Source: Aptenodytes patagonicus
Taxonomy: Eukaryota; Chordata; Aves; Sphenisciformes; Spheniscidae
Assembly (NCBI RefSeq): GCF_965638725.1
Contig: NC_134962.1
Span: 751,501 to 815,500, forward strand
Direction: 5' to 3'
DNA length: 64,000 nt
Part shown: positions 23,096-35,879 of the stretch, piece after piece
How positions within the stretch are numbered: the first letter of the stretch is position 1
Layout of the letters: each line of letters starts with the position of its first letter
The notes under the pieces: model-generated
What the model was told of the DNA's origin: nothing
Seen by the model: only the letters and a program-made list of their open reading frames with translations
Database searches by the model: none
Translations under genes and position numbers: made by a program

Positions 23096-26000
23096 CTAGA
23101 AAAGAAGGCAAGAGTGGCTGTTTTCATGGCTGCCCAGCCAGCACCGGGTCCTGCGGGAGGAGAGCCCACGCACCCACCTTGCTGGAGAACTGGCCGAGCT
23201 CCCGCAGCAGCTCCTGCTCAGCCTGCCGCCGCTCCACCTGCCTGTAGAAACTCATCAGCTTCGTCCGGAAAAGGGCTGCAGCCACCTGGAAGGGGTCTGC
23301 CTCGGGGAAAGTTGCGTCTCGGACCTCAGCCGCCTCCTGACACAGGGCCAGGCCATGCTGGTACTGAGCCTGCAGGGACGGCAGGAAGGAACAAGCTCGG
23401 GGAACGGCGCTGACCTGCTGCGCTGGGATGTGTGTGCAGGGTGAGGCTCTTTGCAGGTCAGCACTCAGCATCGCTATCAAAACTACATGGGAAATGTTTC
23501 TGGGCAAGTGAGAAGAAACAAAGAGAACGGGGATTCTCAAAATCTCTGCTCTGTCCTGGCTCAGCTCAAAATGCACAGAATGCATTGTCCTGTCCTGAGT
23601 GGAGTCACCTTGCTTTGTCCTCCCTGCGGTGCATGTAACTAAAGGGCCTCCCTATCTAGAGATACGGGAGGAACAAATCCTTGTCACCGCATTATTTGTT
23701 GCCTGAGGGACATCCAGGCTCTGCAGCCTGGCCCTGCGAGAGGAAGGGGGCTGTGAAGGACGGAGCGCAGGAGGGTTTGGGAACAGCAGCCCCAGCCCAA
23801 AGCGCACCAAGGAACAGCACAACCGTCCCCCTCACCAGAGCAGGGCTGCCCAAAGACCCCAGTAAAGCTGGGTTTGAAAACTGCAGCTTGACCCAGCCAG
23901 CCTGGGGACACCCAGTTTTGCCCAGAAGCCTCATTCCAAACCTGGGGGATGTGGGCTGATTGTATCAAACTTTGTAACAACGTTCGAAAGTTTCTGACTT
24001 GGCATTTTCAGTTTCTGCCGGGCGCCAGGCAGGGGCCGGAGCCACCTAACAGCTCTGCTGGCAGCAATACCCTAGGGATGCATGTTACAGAAAAGCCCCC
24101 TCCAAACATACTGTTGCCTGGACGAGGAACTCGTTAAACTGCTCGGCGGAGCCCTGGAAGCTGTCGGGGCTCCACTCCTCGGCGCCCATCTTCTGCAGCC
24201 GTGCCGCTGCCTCCCCGTCCAGCCAGCACCCCAGCTGCAAGAGAGAGCGGGGCTGAGGGTCAGGCAGGACCAGCTGCTGGCAGCAGCGCTTCTGTGGCAC
24301 CTCCCCTTCCTTCCCTGACCCGGGCACCCCATCCCAGGCGTGGTTACACACAGTTGCCTCGTAATGAAAATCAAAGCTCAGGCAATCCTGTTATTCTCTG
24401 GGCTTCCTTCATCATCAAAAACCAAGGAAATGTGCCAAAAATGCTCAGCCATGGGAACACTGCAGAGGACAACTTCAACTTGCTGCATCCAGAACGGCAC
24501 CCCAGGGACGCCCAACTCACCTTGCCGAACTCAGCCTCGAGCTCCCGGACCTTTCGGAGGAACTCCAGGCGCTCCAGGCAGCTGTTGGACTGGGACACCA
24601 GGTCGTGAAGCTCTTCCTCCAGCTGGCTGTACAGCCCCTCGGCCGACTCCATGCTGGTCCTGGTGGTTGGGGAGGAAAGGGGCCGTCAGTGCTGGGTGCT
24701 GCCGGGCAAGCTACCGGCCCCTGAAGACGCTGGCCGAAGCAGCTCTCCCGTGGGCAGGAGCCTCTGGATGGGGCAGCTCCCTGGAAGTGGGCACTGGCAT
24801 GTGGCCATGCGGGCAGCCGGGAGCCGAGGGAGCAGACGGACAACGACCCAGCACGTGCAGCTGGCAAGAGCCTGGCAGGTGCCCGGGTCAGGAGCCAACC
24901 AAGAGTCCTCCTCCCCACCCGCCTCCTGCATCCTCAGAGCCCACCCAGGACACGAGGGCACTCCCTGGGGTGCGCTGGGCAGTGGGATCCAGGCCCTGCA
25001 TGCCAGGCATGCTGCAGCAGAGCACCCTGGCCCTGCAGGTGCCCACCTCCCTGTCCCAAGGAGCAAGATGGATGTCAGGGAACACGGGACGGGAAAGCGT
25101 TGGCTGTCGGTGTGGCCCGGCCCAGCTGAGAGAAGGGAGCAGTGGGATTAGTGCTGCCTGCATGCATGGACCGCCAGACCAATGCAGCATCGCCAGACGA
25201 GCGCGGCACCACCAGGGCTTGGCCCCATCTAGTGGCTTTGCCTGAGACCAGCCTGGAGGGCTCGCTGCAGGCCTTGCTGAGCAGCCCCGGAGCCTGGTCC
25301 CGGGGCAGGAGGCCCTCCCAGGGACCCGTGCACCTTCCCCAGCCGGGATGACGGGAAAACCTGCAAAGGGCTGTCTGAGACGCGAGCTCCAGGCTTGGAG
25401 GGAGTTTGCAGGGCAGAAGGGAGCACGGCACCAGCTCTGAGGCATGGTGGAAAGAAGCTCGTGCTCATGGGGACCGGGCTGTCCCTGGGGAGGTGGCTCT
25501 GTCGGCCAGTGGAGGAGGCTGGGGGTCTCCGGCGTTGGCACCCCTCTCCTGGTGCAGCCGCCCCCTCCTACCTGACGTCAGCCGAGGTGCTGAGCTGGGC
25601 GGCCTCCCTGCGCAGCCTCGCCAGCACGGCCCCCGCCTCGCGCTGCACGCGCACCAGCTGTGGGTCGCTCAGCACCCTCCGCATCAGCTCCTGGTGCCTC
25701 CCGATGCACGTGGCCACATCCTGCAGAGGGAGGGTCGGACACGCATCTCACCTGGGGCCTCGCCTGCTGGCTCCAGGGCCAGCACAGGACAGGCACTCAG
25801 GGCTGCACCCCGAGGGACGAGCAAAGGGGACAGGGGACAGCCCCGTGGCCAGGAGCGGCTGGTCCGGGAACAGTTGCACCGAGTTTTAGGGAACCAGGGC
25901 AAAATGTCGCTGTGTGCTGGACTGCAGACGGGGTCTTTGGAAAGCCCTACAACCTGCCCCGTTACCTGCGTCCCCGCCAGTGTGTCGGTGCTCCGCAGCT

Positions 26001-29000
26001 CGTGGATGCAGCTCTGCAGCAGCTCTGATGCCTGCCTGAGGCTGGCTGTGAAGGGATGCAGTTTCTGCGGGTGGGACACACAGCGGGTCAGTGGGGCCGG
26101 GGAGGCTGGGCAAGCAGCGGGGGGGGGGAGGGCAGCCTGCCCACGAGAGGGAGGAGGAGAAGCAGTGCCAGGCCAGAGCAGGGAAAACCGCGGGGCACCG
26201 GGTTAAAGCTGAGGAGGAAGGGAGTGTGGAGGTGGATGGGCAGTTACAGGCAAGAGCAGTCAGAATCAGACAGGAGGGGGTTGCCCTCCTGTGCTCAGAG
26301 CTCTCCTTTTCCTTCCCCTCTCCTGGGCTTTCCTGTCACTTTTCCGAGGACGCCTGTGAGACACAGAAGCTGTGGTGGGGATGGAGGGGCACCGCGGGGA
26401 GGTGAGGCGATGGCTAACGGCGTGATAACAGACACCTGGAAAAATTGAACCCACTCGTCGTGGCAGTAGGGGAAGGCGCCGTCCAGCTCCTGGGTCAGCT
26501 GGGAGCTGTCGACGTAGCGGCCCAGAGCCTTCAGCGATGCCAGGGTCTCCACCTGCGGGGCATGGGGTTTGTAAGTGCCATGAGACTGTGCCAGGTCACT
26601 CCCCAGAAACATCCCCAGGGACAGCCTGGAGCAGGGGGCATAACCCCCTCCTCCCCTAAGCACCCTGCTCTGTTAACCTGCGTGGCGCGGTGGCCCCGGG
26701 AGCGCTGCGTGCTGGCAGGGCTGAGCACGCCATGCGGCAGCTCTGCTCAGAGCATCTCCCGGTGGCTCCACGGTATTTGAATGCATGAGAGATCACCAGG
26801 ACTGCAATAATCTGCCATGACAGCCAGGCTAGGTGATCGAGCTCATTAATATTTCACATTATATTAATTAAACTGAGCAGCACTAAAAGAACAATAAACC
26901 CTTTCAAGTTTAGATTTATTATCCCAGTGCCTGTGTCTGGCCACTGGAGGTAAGTGGGAAAACGCTTGGCTGCCCTTGGGCAGCTTTCGCTCGTGTACGC
27001 AGCCCAGCGAGCCCGAGGGCCTCACCCTGCACCCAGCACGGGGGGACCTGCCCCAGCGAGGCGCTGCTCTGCCTGGGGTCCCTGAGCAGGGGAACTGGGG
27101 TCTCCAAGCAAGGGGACGGAGGGTCCCCGAGGCGCGAGGCTCTTTTCACCCCGGTTCTGCTCTTCCCACAGGAGACAATGCAGGGACATGAGGAGGGGAC
27201 AGGGACAGGCTCACCTGCACCCCGGGCAGCCTCTCGCGGTGGGGGACCAGCTCCTTCTCAGCCAGCAGCAGCACGGTGTGGATGCAGCCCGGTGAGATGC
27301 TCTGTGGGAGGCAGGGAAGAGTCACCACGGCAAACCCCATGGCGCAGCCCCCGAGTTACCCACGGTGATGCTGGGGGTCGGTTGCCCGAGTCAGCTGAGG
27401 CCCGTGAGCTCATTACAAAGAAAAGGCTCCCAAGCTCGCTGGCGTGGGAAATGGAAACAGGACGCTCAGGCCGTAACACCGTCCCCATCCACCACCTCCC
27501 TGGCAGAATGGACCTGCGGGCAGAGCCTTGTGAGCAAACCCCTTTGCTCGCACCAGCAATGCTTCTCCACACAGGAAGATTGGGGTCAGCACAGGGTTTA
27601 TTGGACAGGCTGCAACCAAGCCCTGAGCAGGCACTGCGGCAGGGAGGACCCCACGGCCTCTGGGACAGCGCAGGGCCCTCCCACGGCACTGCCTCGGCAC
27701 TGGCACAGAAACCCTGCCAGGATGAATCGACCGTCGCTGCAGAGCCAATTACCAGGTGAGCTCAGCTAGCGGGATGCTGAAGAGGTTGGGGGCACGCCGT
27801 GGTGCTGGGCGATAGCAGGGGCGAGGTCAAGGACAGATCCTGTGGGGCTGGGAAGGGACCTTCGGTCCCAAACTGCTGGTGCCTTGCAGCTGGCATTCGA
27901 GGAGCTGGAGAGATGCAAGCACCGGGTGTGAGCTCAGTTCGGGGGGCTGGGGGAAATGGGGTCTCTGTGCCCTGTTGGGGGACGGTCTGCGCCACTGCAG
28001 ACATGCTCAGAAATTAGAGATTTATCAGCAACTTGGGGAACAAAGTGGCAGTTATTTAAGCACTGCAAGACCTACAGGGAGTCAGGAGCCAGGACTGGCC
28101 GCTGGGGAGGAAGCAGCAAGACAGATGTGGGTTTTCTAGATTAGTGCATTGCAATGCAGCCGCAGGCAGCCAAGAGCTGCCTCGGTAAATCCGCATTGTG
28201 ATGCTTATGGGTAAAATCTGCGAGCGAGATAAAAACCGTGGCCTCAGGCACGGCAGCGTCGGGGGCTGCCAGAAAATCTGCTGCCAGCCGGGGGATTGCA
28301 CCATGCAGCAGGTGCAGGGGAGGCTCTGAAGGACCCTCGGAGGGCAGGGCAGTGCTTGGTCCTGGGCAGGGACACCCCGGCACATCCGTGGCATAGGCAC
28401 GCGGAGCACGGTGTACCTGGACAGAGCAGAGGGCCGAGAACAGGACAGGAGCGGGCGGTTGCTTCCTGGCGTCCACCACGACGGTGAGCCCGCTGTCCTT
28501 TGCTTCTCGCCTAGCAAAGGGAAATAAAGCAGGAGGCAGATCGCACTGGTTAGAAGCAGCATGTGAAGTGGGGGTCCCTCCCTTTCGGCAGGACTCGCTT
28601 GAAGCCCCCTCCGGCAGCTCCGCGCCCCCAGGCAGCAGGGTGAGGACAGCTGCAGGCAATGGCCTCATCCCCATGGGATGCCCCAGCCAAGGGAAGTGCC
28701 GGACCTTCAATAATGCATGCCTTCAGCAGAGGCACGGCACGGGGTCCTCAGGGCTGGCTGCAGGGGGGGCAGTGGGCACGGTGGGGATCGCGCAGGATGT
28801 GCCCAAAGCAGCATGTGCGGGATGCTGGGCATCCATCCTGGCTTGGCCTGGGGGCTGCCTGGGACCCCCGAGCTGGGAAGCAGCCGGGGGGTCCCGGCAG
28901 ATCCTCCTGGCCCTTACCTGGGGAGGGAGCAGAGGTAGAGGATGAGCCTCGCCAGCTCAGTGGCCGAGCACCACGCGGCCCCCCAGGCGCTGCCACTGGT

Positions 29001-32000
29001 GGTCACCTGGAGGAGGGCCCTGCCCAGCCTGTCTGAGCTCCCTGCGGGGAAAGGAGCGAGTGACCTCTCTGGCAGCCACCCGCCGGCTGCAAACCCCAGC
29101 ACTGAGCAACCTCCCGGAGGGGCCGGGTCTCCCATGAGCCTTGCTGCGGCTCGCCAAGCAGGGATGGCTGCCAAGGGGTGCGGGAGCGGGGTCTGCCCCA
29201 GCTTGGCTCGGGGGGCTCAGCCTGGGTTAATACTGTGCAGCTGTGGTGGCACAGTGGCCGCCCCGGTGCCGCCTCCCCCAGCCCCTCCAGAGGGGCAGCA
29301 CCAGCCCGTGAGAGCTCTCAGCACAAATGCTGGCCCTGGAAATGCCAGGACAAAGCTGCTGGGGACGTTTTCCCTGAAAAAAAGATGGTTTTGTCACTGT
29401 TTTTCAACTCTTGGGAAAAGGAAGAAGCCAAATGTTTAGTGTTTGGCATCTAAAAGCTGAACGGCTTCATTGGTGAGGAATGGTGTGGGAGGGCTTGGTG
29501 CAGCTGGGAACCGGGGCAGCTGCTCAGACCAGACTGCTTGTTTTTATGTTTTTAATTTTTTTTGCCCAGCTGAAAGGAAATTTTCCGCTTGGGGGCTTTC
29601 TGGCCTCCAGCAAAGCCCTGAAACCTTCCTCCAGAAAACCCTCTCGAGCAGCACGGCATTTTCCCTCTGGAGGCCTCTCCTGACATCCCCCCGAGGGTCT
29701 CGCTGTGCTGGCGGTACCTGGCAGGCACACGATGCCTGAGCGCAGCAGCCTGGCGTGCAGGTCCTGCCAGGCCGGCGGCTCCCGGACAGGGGTGCCGGTG
29801 CCGGGCATGGAGGGACCGTTCTTGCAGTCGGTCCTTTTCAGGGACCGTTCCTCTGCAGGGGCAGCGGCTGCCACATCCGTACCTGCCCATGGGGACAGAG
29901 GAGAGAGGAGCTGGCGACATGCAACGAGGCAGAGAAATGCAAAAGTCCCTGCAGAGCCCAGGCAGGCACTGCAGCCCCACTCGGACGGTACCTTTCCCAG
30001 CTGACTTGGCTCTGCCCAACCTGGGCGAGTAGATAGCAGACACCTTCCTCCAGGCCCCTTCGTGCTGGCTGGTGGCTCTTTCATCCCCGGGGGCTGCCCC
30101 GAGCCGTGGCCCCTTCAGGAAGGAGAACTTGTGGCTGGAGCTCGGGGGGAGCCGGGGGCTGCCCTGCCGTGCCACCGCTTCTGCCTGCGCCCTGGGACTC
30201 GCTCGGTGGGGGCGGCGGGTGAGGAGCATGGGGCTGCCGGCCCCCCTCCCGTGCTGTGTGTGGGTCTCATGGGGGGTGGCAGGGGGTGGCTCAGGCCCGG
30301 GGCCATCTGGCTCCTCCAGGATGGCTGCCATCAGCCCGGGGCCGAAGCTCACCGGGTTCTGCAGCGCGGCCAGGTAAGAGTCGCGGTGGCGGCACCGTGG
30401 GCCGTGTGGCCCCGGCTCCTGGCTCAGCTTCCTTCCCAGGCACGGGGTGCAGGGACCCTCCTCCAAGCTCGGCACCCCCCCGCAGGGCCAGGCGTCTGCC
30501 CCCGGCCCCCCATTCACGCAGGGAACCGTCGCCTCCATCGGCCCTGCTGGGCAGGTGGGCGGCAGGGACCTGGCCAGGAGGTCCAGCTGCTCCTGGGAGA
30601 GCTCCAGCAGGTCCACATACTCCCCCTCCAGGTTCTGGCTGACGATCTCACAGAGGCTGGGCACGGCCAGCGCGGCCGGCTTCTTCCGCAGCCCAGCCTG
30701 GTCCACTTTGATCAGTCCTGGATATCTACCCTGGCTCGACTTCCAAGAGGTGACCTTGCAGCCTGGGACGGTGCCCGCGACGTTGCTGTAGGGCACTGGG
30801 GTGCCTGCTGTGCCGCGGGGTGCAGGCGCGCTGGGTGCTGCTGGCTCGGCTGCAGGTTCAGGAGCGGGGTCATGCCGGGCCCCGGTGGGCACGCCATCAG
30901 CTCCAGCCTTGGGCTTGTCGATGAACTCCGGCGTGGCGATCTTGCTCCACGGCAGTGGGGCGATGCCGTTCTCGGTGGCCACCAGGCAGGTGTGCAGGGG
31001 GGCTCTGGCCCGGTCACCGTTGATCTCCTCCAGCCACTCGTTGGTGAAGAGCAGTGCGTAGGCGGCCTCAGGGATGGGCGTCTCCTCCACCGTGCGCAGG
31101 TCATGGGAGAGGTGCTTGACAGTGATGCGCGCTGAGTGCTCCTCGCAGGGCTCCGCTTGCAGGTAGAAGTCCCCGGGACGCAGCAGGAGGGGGTTGAGCG
31201 GCGCGAGGTGGACGACCACTTTCTCGTGAAGACACAAAGGCCAGCCTTCATGGAGAAAGATGCAGTTAAAGTAGGGAGCCTGGGAGGGAAGAAGAACACA
31301 GCGCATGAGCGAGAGCCCCTGCCACCTCCATACCCTCCCAGCTGGCCCCGCGCGCTCTTGCTGCCTGGCTCTGCGCTTCCTACGATGGGGACTGAAGAGC
31401 CTGGTGACCCGGCGGGATGTCCCTGACCTGAGCCACAGCAGGGTCCTGCAAGCCCACCCCGAGCCCGCGGCCATTCCCGGGATGCTGAGTGCTCCCCACA
31501 TGCTAATAGAGGGGAAACCCCCACTGGAGCCTCTCCAGGGGCGAGACAAGGTGACCCAGGAGTCCTCCTGCCTTTAACACGGGGACCGCACGTGCCAGGC
31601 TCTGTGCTGGAGCTGTCCCAGGGAGCTGGGCACACCACGGTCCCCTCTGCGGAGAGGGGACAGGGACAGGGAGGGGGACATGCAGAGAGGGAGCCTGCAG
31701 CCCAGCGCAGGGCACAGCCGTGCAGGGTGTCACACTATAGGGCAAAGCCCCCATGGCCGGGAGTGGGGCGCAGGGCACCGTGGCGTGGGGGGCATGCGGG
31801 CTTACGCAGGCTGCCTGCCGCACGTGCTCGAAGAGGCGCTTGGCCGGGATGAGGAACTGGAGCAGGCAGCAGAGCCCATCTCCGTGGTAGCTGGACTCCA
31901 ACAGCCGAAACACCTGGCCCAGGACCGTGGGGGCCGTGGCTTCAAAGGGGGGGTAGAGGGCCTGGAGGGCACTCTGCACCGCCGTGTCCAGCGACCCAAC

Positions 32001-32003
32001 GTC
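22109..32003 (-). CDS. KIAA1755: KIAA1755 orthologue (Sec14-like and spectrin-like protein, no GEF domain)
   Basis: Coding exons in transcript order: 32003-31806, 31279-29992, 29882-29718, 29041-28918, 28510-28417, 27301-27215, 26552-26436, 26064-25966, 25720-25572, 24659-24521, 24234-24112, 23369-23178 and 23095-22109 (stop). Phases are consistent; with a preceding ATG exon this gives about 1,254 residues (human ~1,200). Residues 2-240 form the N-terminal block shared with ARHGEF40 and PLEKHG4-type proteins ([26 protein letters not shown]). A low-complexity linker follows, containing [10 protein letters not shown]. Residues ~530-692 resemble the Sec14/CRAL-TRIO fold of Dbl-family GEFs ([11 protein letters not shown]). 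Residues ~693-945 are helical and spectrin-like. The tail is Pro/Ser-rich. No DH or PH domain is present, as in mammals. Biochemical function is unknown. It lies between TGM2 and BPI as in mammals. Confidence 0.92.
26790..26925. other. A+T-rich block inside a KIAA1755 intron
   Basis: Between the exons at 27301-27215 and 26552-26436, about 135 bp are strikingly A+T-rich, including CATTAATATTTCACATTATA and ACAATAAACCC, while the flanks are strongly G+C-rich. It holds no open frame. Such islands in compact bird introns are often conserved noncoding elements, but conservation cannot be judged from one sequence. Confidence 0.35.
29992..31279 (-). CDS. KIAA1755: KIAA1755 large second protein-coding exon
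   Basis: At 1,288 nt this is the largest exon in the window. It opens with [20 protein letters not shown], continuing the conserved N-terminal fold, and runs to a phase-1 GTACCG donor. Beyond about codon 150 it becomes Pro/Gly/Ala-rich linker, interrupted by the conserved acidic stretch [20 protein letters not shown]. The frame stays open past the donor to 29552, but the next exon (29882-29718) continues the family alignment in another frame, so the read-through is not coding. Confidence 0.9.
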
Positions 32004-35000
32004 CTGCGGGAGGAAAGCGGCGCTGGTGGGGAGAGCGGCCCCGCAACGGGATGCTGTCACCCCCCGTGGAGCCTGTGCCCACCGTCCCATGCTGCACCGC
32101 TGCACTGCGCCTCTGCCAGGTCCCTGGTATGCCCACGCTGGCAATGCCGCCGAGCTCAGGGGGCTCCAAACCTTCCTGGGCTGGCAACTGGGGAAGACCC
32201 GGGTGTAGAGCACATCAAGCACCGTGCAGCTGGGGGGCAGGAGTACGGCCGGGTCTGGTTCCCAGCGTTGGGCTGTGGTTTAAGGAGCTGAGATGAGCCC
32301 TGAGCGCAGCCTGTCGCCCCGCTCAGGAACGCTGGCCGTGCGGAGGTGGAGGGGCCGCAGCAGACAAGGGGTTAAGCCAAGCCAGACACAGAGCGTGGGG
32401 ATGTGCCAGGCTCAGCAGCTCGCCATAGGAATGCAGCGGATGAGAGGAAGGACAAACATCTGAAGATGGATAGGGTGTTTTGGTTCAGACTCATCACTGA
32501 ATTCGCCGAACTCAAAATTAGTCCTCCGAGTGTTTTCTGGGAAGCGCTCTGCCGGGTTACAGCCCCCTCCCCTGCGCCGCTTCCAGACTGGGGCGAGGAC
32601 ACCGGTTTCATGCCACGCGTAAACTGGCGGTTCTGAGTTTGCTCTCCCAGCTTTCCAGGAGATGTCGGCTGCGCAGACCCGGCTGGAGCAGCGGGTACAT
32701 GGAGGGAAGCCATCAGACAGCTCCCGTTAAATCCCAGCTGCGTTACAGGCAGCGCGGGGGTGACTACAGACATGGCTGCCAAAAGGAGCCCATCTGCGAG
32801 TGGGAAAGACAGCAACTTCTCCAACTCCTTGGGGGGGTATTTCTGCAGGAGAGGCTCAGATAAACAGCAAATCAGCCTGGGGCCGGTGCCTGGGGGGGCA
32901 GGTGGGCAAATGGCACCTTTTCTGCTGGAAACGGTGCTGCTGCAGGAGAGATGCAGGTTTCTGCGTGGTGCAGGGTCAGGCCCAGCCTGATCTGCCACTC
33001 TGCAGCGGGACGTCTCTCCTCCTCCTCCTCCTCCTGCAGAGCGTGGTGTGTGCTACCTCTGCCAGCCGCCGGGTACCGAGGAGCCCCTAGCTCTGCCACC
33101 GGCTGCAGCCCACGGCAAAGCTGAGTCCATCACCCAGGGCTGGGCTCCAGATTTAACGGCGGAGGAACCCCAGCGCTGCAGGCAGCCGGCGGGAGCTGCC
33201 ACAGGGATAAGCATCCTCCTGGCAGCCGGGGCAGCAGTCAGGTCCCGCACCTCGGGGAGCCACAGCTCGCCGTTGTCCCCGTGCTCCTGCACGGGCACCC
33301 GGGAAGTCAGGTGGGATTAGCTGAAGGTGGGCATTAGTCTCAGACAGCTGAAACACCTGGGAGCCTATACAGAGACAAAGCGGCCTGGGTTAATTCAGCT
33401 TAATTAACTTTAATGCGCTTTAGCTAAAGCACTTTGCAGTCACGCTTTGGTTAACTCTTCTTGACTTTTTCTCCGTATCTCCACACAGAGATCTCCTGCC
33501 CTTGGGCCTGGCAGGAGAAGCCATGGGGCCTGGGCAGAGCAGGAGGAGAGCAAGTCCCTTCTTGGTGCCCTGATCTGCAAGTGCATTCCCCTGCCAGGCT
33601 TTCTGCACACCTGCCGTTGGACCGCTGGTCTTCTCACACTTGGTTTTACTTTGCACAATTCCTAGGAGGGACGGGAGACATGGCTCTGGAAAAGCCCTGC
33701 TGCAGCGTAAAGCCCAGCTCCCCGCTCCGCCTTGCTCCCATGGGGCCCCGGCACAGCCACCTGCTCGCAGGCACCAAGTCCGGCCGGGCGCCCACCACCT
33801 CCCTGCCTGGCACCACCGAGTTTGGCTCCTTCCCCGTCCCAGCACGGAGGTGAGGAGCCGCCGTCTGTAACAGCAAAGGGGGATCCGTCCAGTTCCTAAT
33901 GCTGCCATGAGAGATAGGCCAGCACCGCCTGCCCTTGCCTTCGCCAGATCCCGCTGCCCAGAGTCACCCTTGCACAGCCCTGGCACAGCCCAAAACCAGC
34001 TCTTTTGGAACCAAACTAAACTCTTACTGGCCGAGCTCATGTGGCACTGACGAAAAAGCAAAAGAAAACAGAAAGAGAAGCCAGGTCCCCCGAGACTGGG
34101 GTCGCTGGGGCTCTGCTTCAGGCAGGCTGCATCGCGGGGTGACGAGCAGCCCCAAACCCGGCCATTCTCCAGCTCGGCCACGCTGCCGGGGAGGGCTCTG
34201 CAGGGCGGGGGGGGCGCAGACCGCGGTCCGATGGGGCCGAGGCACACGCTTCCAGCAGCCCCATCCCACACCCACCGTCTCTCACGACACCGTCCCCCCA
34301 AACCCCACAGCAGCCTCCCCTGGCCGTGGCACACACAGCCCAGCTCCCTGGCCTTGCCCGGTCCCTCATCTTGGTGGCTGAGGAGAAACACACGGAGTTT
34401 GGGTAAACCGTCTGGGATAAACTCGGGGTGTCTTGGGGAGGGGACAGCCCTGCTGCGGGGGGAAAAGGGAAAATCTTCCAAATCACCACCAAAACCCCAC
34501 AGTAAAGGGACATGCCAGAGGATGGATCGACTGAATAAACACAGCCGCTCCCCTGTCAATGGAATAAAAACGCCCAGGACTTCACCCAGCAGCGGGGACC
34601 GTGTGAGCCAGCGTCAGGAGAGGATGATGGAGGCACCAGACGCAGCCTGCGTTGTGCTGGGGAATATTTTAGCCTGGAATGACTAAAAATGTTTTCATTG
34701 AGTGTCACAAAGCACTTCATCACCGGGGGAGGATTTGGGGGTAACCATGGTGCAGCGGCTCCGCGTTCGTGGGAGAAGCTGAGGCCAGGCCGGCCGAGGA
34801 GCCATTAGAAATCCAAAAGCAGCCAATTAGCCCATGTCCCTCCGCCAGCTGCGAGGGAGCGCAGAACCGAAACAAAAGGCATTAGGGAGCATAAGGAGAT
34901 TTACATTTGCAAAGCTATTTCCATTTTAATAAGCCAAAGTGCTGTTAAATAGAGATTGATATTTCTCCCCAAATACCCATATTTTTTAAAGTGGTTTACA

Positions 35001-35639
35001 CCAACAAGACGAGCTGGGCTTTGCTGTTTTGTTGCTGTAAAGTTGTTTAACTCGTACCCAAAGCCACAGGGTGACTCAGCTCCGTCTCCTTTCTCCCTCC
35101 TGCTCAGGAAGGAGCGAAGTTTGAGCGCCAGGACCAGCCCTGAATAACAATTCCTCTCCCTCTCCCGCAGCTCTCGCTGTCAGCAACTTTGGCAGGGCAC
35201 GATGCAAACGCTAACGAACAGCCCCAGCCCGGCAGAGCCGGAGGCCGGCGCTCAGCACAGCATCATCCGGGAGCCGGGGGCAACAGCGCGTGCCGGCTGC
35301 GGTGACAAACGAGATGGCCAGCGCGGGGAAGGATCCGCCGAGCGTCCTGTACCTGCATGCCAGGCAGGGTTCACGCACCCCATCTGCGGCACCACTTGCT
35401 GCACCCCATCCCCCTGCCAAACTTTGCAGGGAAGTTTAAGCATCGCGGGCTGCAGCCCCGCACGCGCCTGCCCGAGCGGCCGACGGCCACCTCCGCCTTC
35501 GCACCTGACCTCCGCCATCGCTCCCGACGCCCACCCCGCGCTTGGGAGGGCCGAGGGCGCAGGGGCCCGCAGGTGCTCGCGGGGTCCGGCAGCGAGCGGG
35601 GAAGGTCAGCAGAAAGGACAGGAAAGCAGAAGGAATTAC
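32004..35639. other. Presumed intron 1 of KIAA1755; no other gene seen
   Basis: No second exon is recognised. The block at 34,680-34,990 is A+T-rich within G+C-rich DNA (around TTTACATTTGCAAAGC and TTTTAATAAGCCAAAG) and looks like a regulatory element rather than coding sequence. A TCC triplet run lies at about 33,016-33,036. A 379-codon minus-strand open frame at 33,420-34,559 has no credible family resemblance. Confidence 0.5.
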
Positions 35640-35642
35640 CAT
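35640..35642 (-). CDS. KIAA1755: Candidate ATG-only first coding exon of KIAA1755
   Basis: The exon at 32003 starts in phase 0 with GAC (Asp), and the family begins Met-Asp, so an upstream exon must end in a complete ATG. On the minus strand at 35,642-35,640 the sequence AAACATG is followed at once by GTAATT, a fair donor. It has A at -3, G as the first spliced base, and lies at the edge of a CpG island. ATG followed by GT is rare between 32,004 and 35,640 and no other case looks as good. It remains a prediction; an ATG further upstream is possible. Confidence 0.4.
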
Positions 35643-35879
35643 GTTTACTGGGAACTGGCAGAGGGGCCGGGGGGGCCCGCGGCACCAACTGTCCCGTCCC
35701 TCTTCCTTCCTGGGGGGCCGAGCGCTGCCCTACCGCCCCGGCTCTCCCGCCCGTCGCGCCTCGCCGGTCCACGGGCGGCTCTTCCCCGGCCGCCGGCGCC
35801 TCCCCGAGCTGCGGGCGGGGGCGGGCAGCCCCGGCCCCATCGGCCCCGGCCGGCTCCCTCCGCCCGCCGCGCCTCTTCT

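Noticed and set aside
29552-29991. Continuation of the large KIAA1755 exon frame beyond its donor.
   Set aside because: The next exon (29882-29718) reads a different frame that continues the family similarity, and both splice sites are good.
33420-34559. 379-codon minus-strand open frame containing GNALADQGTKK, faintly like a retroviral RNase H end.
   Set aside because: A single short chance match; no other polymerase, protease or integrase motifs nearby, no LTRs, and composition like the surrounding noncoding G+C-rich DNA.
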